This document shows positions 6,512 to 13,346 of a stretch of DNA of 13,346 nucleotides, piece after piece. Source of the stretch: Chitinophagales bacterium. GTDB lineage: Bacteria; Bacteroidota; Bacteroidia; Chitinophagales; BACL12. Position 1 is the stretch's first letter; each line of letters starts with the position of its first letter. The DNA lies in NCBI GenBank assembly GCA_014380545.1, contig JACMJP010000370.1, positions 1 through 13,346 of the forward strand, written 5' to 3'. A program made the translations under genes and the position numbers. A model generated the notes under the pieces. That model saw nothing but the letters and a program-made list of their open reading frames with translations. It ran no database searches and was not told where the DNA came from.

Positions 6512-9289
6512 ATGTCAGAAGAAAAAAGCATACGATTAGCAAAAGCTGCAGGCGAATTCAATGTTGCAATATCACATATTGTTGAACTATTGAACAGTAA
6601 AGGCTTTTCTGTTGAGAATAAACCCACAACGAAACTCTCAGAGGAGATGTATAATCTTTTGCTTAAGGAATACGGAAAAGATAAAGTGCTGAAAGAAAAG
6701 GCTGATCTTGTAAGTATTGGGGTTGCCCGTAAAATAGAAAAGCCGGAAGAAATTGTTGTAGTAGAAAAAATAGCCCCCGCTGTAATAAAAGAAGAAAATG
6801 AAAATGCAAATAAAAGAACTGTTGAGGAAATACCTGTTAAGAAAGAAGTAAAAAAAGAAATTGAAAAAGGACCTGAACCGGAAAAAGAACAGGAGTTAAC
6901 CAAACAAAGAAAAGAAGAAATTGAAAAACCAAAAGTAGTAGGAAAAATTGACCTTGAAGCTGGGAAGAAAAGCAAAAAAAAGGAGCCTGAAAAGGAAATA
7001 GAACTTGTTGATAAAACAGATCCGGATAAAAAAATTAATGAAGAACCAGCAATTGAAAAAGAAGAAGAAAAAATTGCAGCAGAAATTCTTCCTGAACCCA
7101 AAATAAGAACAGAAAAAGAAATTGAGTATGATAACATGCCAATGATCGAAAGAAAAAAGGTCACATTAGAGGGACCAAAGGTTTTAGGAAAAATAGTATT
7201 AAAGGAAGAAAAGAAACCAGATAAAAGAAACTTTCAGCAACGCCAGGATGATAATAGGAAAAAACGTAAACGAATTAAAAAAGGTGGTGAGAGAATTAAT
7301 GTTGAAAAAATAAAAGAAGAAGAAAAAAGAGATGATCGCCAGGTAAGGGCCGACAGAGGAAAGGTGCCGGAAAGAAAACCACTTGTTGATCCGGGGGTTC
7401 AGGAAAGAATAATACAGGAACAAATAAGAAACACACTTGCAAAATTAAGTGGAGGCAGAGGCAGACAGGGAAAATCGAAATTCAAAAAGCCAAGAAGGGA
7501 AGATGAGAGAGCCGAACAACAGGCATCTACGCAAAACAATAATTTACAGGTAGCAGAATTTTCTTCAGTTGCTGAACTTGCAAGTTTAATGAATGTATCT
7601 CCTATTGACCTTGTTCAAAAATGTTTTGATCTGGGTATGATGGTTTCCATCAATCAAAGACTTGATGCAGAAATAATAGAATTATTGGGTGAAGAATTTG
7701 GCTTTAAAATATCTTTCACGGATGTTAGTTCAGATGCTGAAGAAGCAATTGTAGAAGAAGAAGATCCTTCTTTATTAGTAAACAGGCCTCCTATTGTAAC
7801 TATTATGGGGCATGTAGATCACGGAAAAACATCATTGCTTGATTATATCAGGGAATCAAATGTAGTTGCTGGTGAAAAAGGTGGAATTACACAACACATT
7901 GGTGCCTATGAAGTAGTATTACCAAATGAAAAAAAAATCGCATTTCTGGATACACCTGGTCACGAAGCATTTACAGCTATGCGGGCAAGGGGAGCAAAAT
8001 TGACCGATATAGCAGTAATTGTTATTGCTGCAGACGACCAGATAATGCCTCAAACAAGAGAAGCAATTAGCCATGCACAGGCTGCCGGAGTTCCGATGGT
8101 TTTCGCCATCAATAAAATTGATAAGCCCGGATCTAACCCGGAAAAAATAAAAGAGCAACTTTCTCAAATGAATATATTAGTGGAAGACTGGGGAGGAAAA
8201 TTCCAAAGCCAGGAAATTTCTGCTAAATCAGGATTAAACGTTGAGTTGCTGTTAGAAAAAATATTGCTTGAATCTGAGTTATTAGATCTGAAAGCAAATC
8301 CTGATAAAGAAGCAAGCGGAACAATTATAGAAGCTTTGCTTGATAAAGGAAGAGGATATATCAGCAACATCATGGTGCAGGAAGGAACACTTGAAATTGG
8401 TGATATGATGGTAGCAGGTCCGTATTATGGAAGAGTAAAAGCAATGTTCAACGAAAGGAATCAAAAGATATCCCAGGCCGGTCCTTCAACTCCGTTGCTT
8501 GTTCTTGGATTGAATGGCGCTCCGCAGGCGGGTGAAAAATTTAAAACTTATGAAGATGAAGATGAAGCAAAATCTGTAGCGAATAAACGCATGCAGATAG
8601 TTCGTGAACAGGGAATAAGAACAAAAAAACATATTACACTCGAAGAGATTGGAAGAAGAAAAGCACTGGGTACCTTCCGTGAATTAAACATTATTATTAA
8701 GGCTGATGTTGACGGTTCAATGGAAGCATTAACTGACAGCTTACAAAAACTCACCACCGCTGAAGTACAGGTAAATATTATTTTCAGAGGTGTGGGTCAA
8801 ATTACAGAAAGTGATGTTATGCTTGCAAGCGCATCAGATGCAGTAATTGTTGGCTTCCAGGTGCGTCCATCGGCAAGTGTAAGAAAATTAGCAGAGAAGG
8901 AAGGTGTTGAAATAAGATTATACAGTATTATTTATAATGCCATAGAAGAAGTGAAAGCTGCAATGGAAGGCATGCTTGCACCTAAAATGGTAGAAAAAAT
9001 TACCTGTACAGTTGAAATAAGAAATGTATTCAAAATATCGAAGATTGGAACTATTGCCGGATGTTATGTGCTTGAAGGAAAAATTACAAGAAACACAAAA
9101 ATACGGGTGCTGCGGGATGGAATCGTAATTCATACAGGTACACTTGCATCGCTCAAGCGCTTTAAAGATGATGTTAAAGAAGTTACATCAGGAATGGAAT
9201 GCGGGTTAAATATTAATAACTTTGATGATATACAGGAAGCTGATATTATTGAGGGATATGAGGAAGTGGAAGTGAAGAGAACGTTATGA
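6512..9289 (+). CDS. infB: Translation initiation factor IF-2
   Basis: IF-2 is the GTPase that delivers initiator tRNA to the 30S subunit and promotes subunit joining. The 925-residue product begins with an IF2 N-terminal-like helical domain (1-60, IRLAKAAGEFNVAISHIVELL). A long Lys/Glu-rich linker (about 70-345) carries the repeated motif PKVVGKIDL / PKVLGKIVL, and a second IF2_N domain lies at about 347-403. The GTPase domain has every motif: G1 GHVDHGKT (433-440), G2 GGITQHIGAYEV, G3 DTPGH (480-484), G4 NKID (534-537) and G5 SAKSG (570-574). Domains II-IV follow, ending in EVEVKRTL, with the initiator-tRNA-binding C-terminal barrel (about 830-925). The length fits Bacteroidota IF-2, which has a long disordered linker. 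It is the last gene of the rimP operon and is followed by two terminators. Confidence 0.97.
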   Translation: MSEEKSIRLAKAAGEFNVAISHIVELLNSKGFSVENKPTTKLSEEMYNLLLKEYGKDKVLKEKADLVSIGVARKIEKPEEIVVVEKIAPAVIKEENENANKRTVEEIPVKKEVKKEIEKGPEPEKEQELTKQRKEEIEKPKVVGKIDLEAGKKSKKKEPEKEIELVDKTDPDKKINEEPAIEKEEEKIAAEILPEPKIRTEKEIEYDNMPMIERKKVTLEGPKVLGKIVLKEEKKPDKRNFQQRQDDNRKKRKRIKKGGERINVEKIKEEEKRDDRQVRADRGKVPERKPLVDPGVQERIIQEQIRNTLAKLSGGRGRQGKSKFKKPRREDERAEQQASTQNNNLQVAEFSSVAELASLMNVSPIDLVQKCFDLGMMVSINQRLDAEIIELLGEEFGFKISFTDVSSDAEEAIVEEEDPSLLVNRPPIVTIMGHVDHGKTSLLDYIRESNVVAGEKGGITQHIGAYEVVLPNEKKIAFLDTPGHEAFTAMRARGAKLTDIAVIVIAADDQIMPQTREAISHAQAAGVPMVFAINKIDKPGSNPEKIKEQLSQMNILVEDWGGKFQSQEISAKSGLNVELLLEKILLESELLDLKANPDKEASGTIIEALLDKGRGYISNIMVQEGTLEIGDMMVAGPYYGRVKAMFNERNQKISQAGPSTPLLVLGLNGAPQAGEKFKTYEDEDEAKSVANKRMQIVREQGIRTKKHITLEEIGRRKALGTFRELNIIIKADVDGSMEALTDSLQKLTTAEVQVNIIFRGVGQITESDVMLASASDAVIVGFQVRPSASVRKLAEKEGVEIRLYSIIYNAIEEVKAAMEGMLAPKMVEKITCTVEIRNVFKISKIGTIAGCYVLEGKITRNTKIRVLRDGIVIHTGTLASLKRFKDDVKEVTSGMECGLNINNFDDIQEADIIEGYEEVEVKRTL

Positions 9290-9337
9290 TGTGCTGTCTG
9301 CTATCAGTGAAAATATTCTACAATTTATTATATCAGT

Positions 9338-9365
9338 AAAGCAAATACTCATTTTGCTTTTTGAA
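9338..9365 (+). terminator. First, weaker terminator after infB
   Basis: AAAGCAAA (9338-9345) pairs with TTTGCTTT (9353-9360) around a 7-nt loop and is followed by TTG and further A/T. The stem is short and AT-rich, so it is probably a weak terminator or a 3'-end stabiliser. Confidence 0.5.
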
Positions 9366-9380
9366 ATTTAAATTAAAAAG

Positions 9381-9415
9381 AAAGGCAGGATGGGTTACAC
9401 CTGCCTTTTCTTTTC
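9381..9415 (+). terminator. Main rho-independent terminator of the rimP-nusA-infB operon
   Basis: AAAGGCAGG (9381-9389) pairs with CCTGCCTTT (9400-9408) around a 10-nt loop, and the right arm runs into TTTTCTTTTC. It has a GC core and a T-rich tail and lies about 90 bp after the infB stop codon. Confidence 0.82.
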
Positions 9416-9420
9416 ATAAC

Positions 9421-9723
9421 AGCCTTACAAGACTTATATGTGGAACGAATACATGATCTTTTAAAAATGTCCGCTGTACTAACAATTTGAAAATACATGC
9501 GGACACTGTGTTTTAATGGTCAACCTTGTTTCATCGGTTGCACTTTCATGGTGCTTTCATCGGGGTTGTTTTCACTGGCTTTTTTGTGTTTGCTATGATG
9601 ATGGGTCAAAGAGACAAAACATATATGTAGTACACAACCTGCTTTTAGGGAACTGCGGCTTTTTATGGGTGAAATGCAGGAATGATTTAGGGAACGAATG
9701 TTTTGCCGTCTGTAAAAAGGTAA
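9421..9723. other. Gene-poor, composition-shifted intergenic stretch
   Basis: No convincing gene is seen here. A frame from 9516 to 9749 on the plus strand gives a Cys/Trp/His-rich peptide that runs into the 3' end of the convergent minus-strand gene and looks non-coding. Another frame holds a short hydrophobic run (FIGVVFTGFFVFAMMMG, about 9560-9610) without a clear start. The stretch looks more GC-rich than the flanking genes and contains the inverted repeat at 9468-9505 and a 10-bp direct repeat (TTTAGGGAAC at 9644-9653 and 9686-9695). It could be remnant DNA or an unrecognised small RNA or small protein. Confidence 0.4.
9468..9505. repeat. Inverted repeat TGTCCGC / GCGGACA
   Basis: TGTCCGC (9468-9474) and GCGGACA (9499-9505) are exact complements 24 bp apart, in a setting where GC-rich heptamers are rare. 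On the outside they are flanked by AAAA and, a few bases further, by TTTT. The pair could be an operator for a dimeric regulator, a hairpin, or the ends of a tiny element remnant. Confidence 0.4.
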
Positions 9724-11172
9724 TTAAGGAACGTTCAGCTTGCCTGTAAGCCAGTTTTTATTTGCGATGTCAGTATTTAAAATCTTTTCGTGCAGTTTAT
9801 TTTTTGCTACTGCATAATTCTCTGTATCAATAAATGGTCTTTTATCAATCAGCCTGGAAAGCCTGTAAGTATAAAGAAATAAATACCTGTACAGATCACC
9901 TTGCTTGCGGCTTAATTTTTTATTTCGCAATAAATATACTCTTACAGAATGATAGAGTGAGGCAAGTGTTTCAAAATCTTCCTTTTCAAAATAAATTTTT
10001 AATAAAATGCTGCGTCCATCAAGATAATATACAGCATCGTTTGAATGTATTTTATTTAAGGCAACCATTGCGGCATCAAAATCATTTTTTTCAAAATAAA
10101 GCGAAGCCAGATTATAATGATATGCGTCATGCTGAACATCAGGTAATATTTTATGTTTGTATGTTTCAATAAAATTTTCAGCCTTATAAAATTCTTTTAA
10201 CCGCAATGCCACAGTGATATAATTTTTAAATGTCCACTGACTCATATATTGCCCCTCATACATAATATTATTTAGCAACATAATATTGTATAGATCGAAC
10301 AATTCACTTAAGTATTTATGATGATTCAGATTAATGTGTTTTACGCATTGATTTTGACCGTATAAACATAGCTCCCTTGCAGTTCTCACAGGCATCTGGC
10401 CAACATATTCTATCAATATCTTTTTATATTGCATATATGCTTCTTCATCATCACTGTTTTTTAAAAATCCAAATACATAAAAATAAATCTGCAGCAGGGG
10501 ATGCAAATTATATTCAGATTTATTTTCATGAAAATATTGCAAAAAAGATTGCAGTTCCTTCTTATTAAATTCAATCCCCTTTAAATTTCTCCTGTTTATT
10601 AATTCGCAATACATGCGCATAGTATCTAAAAAATAATATTCCCTGAAATTAAAAACACATGCTTCGAGCAGATCAAATCTTCTTTTTGTTGCGGTAGTAG
10701 AAAGGTATTCATCTGATAAAGATTGTAATTTAAGTTGTATAAATATTTCATCAGGCGAATACACCGGCTTTTTATCTTCAACATATTTTTTACTGAGTTT
10801 TTGAAATTGATTTACTAATCCTTTTTGTAAATACATTTCAGCAACTGCCCATTGCTGCACTGAAATTTTTTGCTGCATCCACTGTAATTGCATAAATTGC
10901 AGTAATAATTTCTTCAGATGCGTAAAATAGTTTTTCAAAACCTGGCCATTATACTTTTTTCCATCAAATGCCTCGGCATATAGCTGTTCTTTTTTAGCTG
11001 AACCCTTTTCTGCAAACTGTTTTTTGCAAATTTTTAATAAATGCACTACGGGTTTTTTCCTGTTGAATAATCCGGAATCAACAAATTGAGAGAAAGCATC
11101 CGCTTCAGCCGGCAAAAGTGTTTTATAAAGATTCCAAAAATCTGAAATATATTCAGGGTTACCTTTATTCAT
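9724..11172 (-). CDS. Helical-repeat (TPR-like) protein of unknown function
   Basis: The product is 482 residues, almost entirely predicted helix, with no signal peptide or membrane segment, so it is probably cytoplasmic. TPR-like helix pairs are clearest at about 350-376 (YHYNLASLYFEKNDFDAAMVALNKI) and 387-410 (SILLKIYFEKEDFETLASLYHSV). Earlier helices (44-130, 165-235) are rich in Lys, Gln, Tyr and Phe in a similar style. No catalytic motif is visible. I do not recognise a named family, although long all-helical proteins of this kind occur in Bacteroidota genomes. The ATG at 11172 starts MNKGNPEYISDFWNLY; the next gene diverges 140 bp away. Codon use resembles its neighbours. No obvious terminator follows the stop. 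A scaffold or protein-interaction role is inferred from the repeats alone. Confidence 0.85.
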   Translation of the reverse strand: MNKGNPEYISDFWNLYKTLLPAEADAFSQFVDSGLFNRKKPVVHLLKICKKQFAEKGSAKKEQLYAEAFDGKKYNGQVLKNYFTHLKKLLLQFMQLQWMQQKISVQQWAVAEMYLQKGLVNQFQKLSKKYVEDKKPVYSPDEIFIQLKLQSLSDEYLSTTATKRRFDLLEACVFNFREYYFLDTMRMYCELINRRNLKGIEFNKKELQSFLQYFHENKSEYNLHPLLQIYFYVFGFLKNSDDEEAYMQYKKILIEYVGQMPVRTARELCLYGQNQCVKHINLNHHKYLSELFDLYNIMLLNNIMYEGQYMSQWTFKNYITVALRLKEFYKAENFIETYKHKILPDVQHDAYHYNLASLYFEKNDFDAAMVALNKIHSNDAVYYLDGRSILLKIYFEKEDFETLASLYHSVRVYLLRNKKLSRKQGDLYRYLFLYTYRLSRLIDKRPFIDTENYAVAKNKLHEKILNTDIANKNWLTGKLNVP

Positions 11173-11312
11173 AATATAAAGTTATAAAATGCTGAAAATC
11201 AATTTATAAGTTTCTATGCTAATCATATTATTCAGATTACAAATAAACAAAATAATTCTTGTTTTTTGGTTATAGTAATTGCAATTTTATACCAGTTAAT
11301 CATATAGAGATA

Positions 11313-13346
11313 ATGTCGTCACTTCAAGCATATAAGTTTGTACTGATAAGCGTATTCCTCTGCCTGCAAGGCTTGGCCCTTGCTCAAAGTTCAAGATGGG
11401 CCTATCCGGGCGGAGATTCTCAGGATGATTTTGCGACTGGCCTGGTGAGATCACCCAATCACGGCTACGTCGCATGCATCAATGGAGGGGCTACTGAAGA
11501 TATTAGTTTTTCGGTGGTTAAATTAGACAGCATAGGAAATCTTGTATGGTTTATAGAGATTGATAAAGATTCTGGAATTGAATTTCCGAATCAAATAATC
11601 CGGGATCAAATCGGTTCAGGTTATATTATCACTGGTAGTGCAAATATTTCTTCCAACCCCTGGCTTATTCATATTGATGAAGATGGTAATATCATTAGTA
11701 CCTCTGAAATCTGGAGCGATCTTACACCAGGCTTTTCAGGCATAGGCGCACGAACTGCATCCATAAATGATTCAAATTATGTTGTTGCAACATACCAGGC
11801 AGATAATTTTGATTTATACTTCACAACAATAGAAACAGACGCATTAGGTTTTACATCAACACTTTCATTTCCGGGAGATGCTTTATCATCATCGTTCGCT
11901 ATAACCGATATTTCTGATACACCAACTGAAACGGAATTTGTAATTGCGGGAAACAGTTTTGATATTGCCGAACAACCATTTATTTATATAATAAATAAAG
12001 ATGGTGATTCTCTTAATTACATTCCTTTTGCTATTGACAGTGTTGTTGTATTAGCAATTGATACAACCTCCGATGGAGGATTAGTAGCTACAGGAGCAAA
12101 TTATGATTCAACAAGATTATTTTTCACTTACTTCAATACATTAACAGGAATTATAACAGAATTTGATACGCTATATCCATCTACCGGGTTAAGAATTATC
12201 GGGCAGGATATTATTGAATTAAGCGATGGTATTTTCGGGATTCTTGCAGTTGAAATACATCCATTTGGCAAAAGATCTTCTTTTATTAGAATTGATGCTT
12301 CAGGAAATATAATTGACGAAAATATAATTTTATTAGATGCTGGCAATATTGCATTAACTCAATTAGTAAAAGATAATGATGTTTCTTTAGCTGCATCAGG
12401 GTCTATCACTACCGGGGTAACAGAAAAACTAAATGAATTTTTAATAATCAGGTCAGATTCAATGAAATCTCCTTTATGTGTATATGATTGTGTGTGGCCC
12501 GGCGATGCCGATAATAATGGATTTATTGAAATGAATGATCTGCTTTTTATAGGTGCGGGTAATAATGAAACAGGATTTACAAGAACAGATAGCGAACCAC
12601 TTGAATTTATTGCACACTTATCAGATGAATGGTTAGATGATTTCCCTACCGGATTAAATTATAAATACACAGATTGTAATGGTGATGGAATTATTAATGT
12701 AGTGGATACAACTGCATTACAATTAAATTATAACCTTTCGCATAATATATTTTCTTTAAGAGAGTCTGGTGGCGGCGATTATCCCTTATGGTTAAATACA
12801 GCGGGGCTAATAATTCATGAAGGATACAATGAAATTCCTGTTATGCTGGGCACTGAAGATATTCCTGTAGATAATATATATGGATTTGAATTTTCGGTTA
12901 GTTATAGCCATCCGTATATTATAGATTCAACAAGTGTAAAAATTCAATTTAATGATTCATGGCTTGGCGATGCAGAATTACATTTATTACAATTAGATAA
13001 TAATTTTCCTTTAACCTATAACATTGATGCGGGTGTTACAAGAAAAGATCACAACAATTCATCAGGATATGGCGAAGTAGCAAGAATGAGTTTTGTAGTT
13101 GAAGATAATATTGCCGGCATTTCCTTAAGTGATTCAGTTGTTATTTTTTCTATTGAAGGAGCTTCGGGTATTACAAATACACTTGAACCTGTTTCTCTTT
13201 CAGCATCTACTTACTCAATTGCAATACCTGTTGAAAATCTCACTAAAAATGAAGGAATAAAAATATTTCCGAATCCTGTTTCAGGAAATATTATAAAAAT
13301 AGTTGGTGCTGAAAATAGTTTGCTAAACGCAAACTGGAAATTAACT
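11313..13346 (+). CDS. Large exported protein with dockerin-like and cohesin-like modules and T9SS sorting domain (3' end outside window)
   Basis: The frame is open for 678 codons from the ATG at 11313 to the window edge, without a stop. A signal peptide covers 1-25 (YKFVLISVFLCLQGLALAQ). Residues about 27-385 look like a beta-propeller of weak repeats (WAYPGGDSQDDFATGLV, GYIITGSANI, GGLVATGANY, each a strand-turn about a narrated value). A dockerin-like module follows (393-475) with two calcium-loop motifs, CVWPGDADNNGFIEMNDLL (393-411) and DCNGDGIINVVDTTAL (454-469). A cohesin-like beta domain (about 485-640) contains IPVDNIYGFEFSVSYSHPYI and TRKDHNNSSGYGEVARMSF. The T9SS type A sorting domain begins at 649 (IKIFPNPVSG) and continues outside. 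The protein is expected at the cell surface or secreted; ligand or substrate unknown. The first 150 bp or so look more GC-rich than the rest. Confidence 0.93.
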   Translation, partial: MSSLQAYKFVLISVFLCLQGLALAQSSRWAYPGGDSQDDFATGLVRSPNHGYVACINGGATEDISFSVVKLDSIGNLVWFIEIDKDSGIEFPNQIIRDQIGSGYIITGSANISSNPWLIHIDEDGNIISTSEIWSDLTPGFSGIGARTASINDSNYVVATYQADNFDLYFTTIETDALGFTSTLSFPGDALSSSFAITDISDTPTETEFVIAGNSFDIAEQPFIYIINKDGDSLNYIPFAIDSVVVLAIDTTSDGGLVATGANYDSTRLFFTYFNTLTGIITEFDTLYPSTGLRIIGQDIIELSDGIFGILAVEIHPFGKRSSFIRIDASGNIIDENIILLDAGNIALTQLVKDNDVSLAASGSITTGVTEKLNEFLIIRSDSMKSPLCVYDCVWPGDADNNGFIEMNDLLFIGAGNNETGFTRTDSEPLEFIAHLSDEWLDDFPTGLNYKYTDCNGDGIINVVDTTALQLNYNLSHNIFSLRESGGGDYPLWLNTAGLIIHEGYNEIPVMLGTEDIPVDNIYGFEFSVSYSHPYIIDSTSVKIQFNDSWLGDAELHLLQLDNNFPLTYNIDAGVTRKDHNNSSGYGEVARMSFVVEDNIAGISLSDSVVIFSIEGASGITNTLEPVSLSASTYSIAIPVENLTKNEGIKIFPNPVSGNIIKIVGAENSLLNANWKLT

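Noticed and set aside
6499..7164. Minus-strand open frame (221 codons) opposite the infB linker
   Set aside because: It is a Ser/Phe-rich antisense shadow of the Lys/Glu-rich IF-2 linker, with no independent start context.
9290..9723. Structured RNA genes (tRNA, 4.5S/SRP RNA, tmRNA, 6S RNA)
   Set aside because: No cloverleaf, TTCGA-type T loop or conserved SRP tetraloop motif was seen by eye.
9516..9749. Plus-strand open frame of 77 codons
   Set aside because: The peptide is Cys/Trp/His-rich without domain structure, overlaps the end of a good convergent gene, and has no promoter-like box upstream.
1..13346. CRISPR array, complete insertion sequence or defence cassette
   Set aside because: No regularly spaced repeats, transposase motifs or known defence genes are present; the window is mostly housekeeping plus envelope genes.

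Overview
The window comes from a member of the phylum Bacteroidota, probably a Chitinophagales/Saprospiria-like lineage (the phylum is well supported, the finer placement is inference). The evidence is AT-rich DNA, two proteins with type IX secretion (T9SS type A) C-terminal sorting domains (FYPNPTTG and IFPNPVSG), Bacteroidota-type promoter boxes (TAnnTTTG) with little use of Shine-Dalgarno sites, an RprX/RprY-like two-component pair, and a dockerin-like module with the CVWPGDA and DCNGDG signatures common in this phylum.

Layout. (1) 1-484: 3' part of a gene for a coiled-coil protein of unknown function. An in-frame stop and a second open frame at the extreme left edge suggest a possible frameshift. 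(2) 500-539: strong symmetric hairpin shared by two convergent transcripts. (3) 554-2878, minus strand: sensor histidine kinase followed 9 bp later by its OmpR-family response regulator. (4) 2879-3049: divergent control region with phased TTAAC half-sites next to a good Bacteroidota promoter. (5) 3050-4573, plus strand: exported tandem-PDZ protein with a T9SS sorting domain and no protease domain, followed by a rho-independent terminator. (6) 4667-9410: the rimP-nusA-infB operon, with a promoter, a terminator-like leader hairpin just before rimP, a hairpin between nusA and infB, and two tandem terminators after infB. (7) 9421-9723: about 300 bp with no credible gene and more GC than its surroundings. 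(8) 9724-11172, minus strand: helical-repeat protein of unknown function. (9) 11313 to the window end, plus strand: large exported protein with signal peptide, propeller-like N-terminal region, dockerin-like module, cohesin-like domain and the start of a T9SS sorting domain; it is cut by the window edge.

How the genes work together. RimP, NusA and IF2 form the conserved ribosome-maturation, transcription-elongation and translation-initiation operon; the leader hairpin could let the operon control its own expression, but this is untested. The histidine kinase and regulator form one signalling unit. The phased repeats between them and the divergent PDZ gene suggest that the regulator controls both its own operon and the PDZ protein, making a small envelope-sensing module. 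I found no CRISPR array, tRNA, rRNA, complete insertion sequence or defence system. The parts most worth pursuing are the two-component/PDZ module, the rimP leader hairpin and the dockerin plus cohesin-like protein; none can be called a new system from sequence alone.
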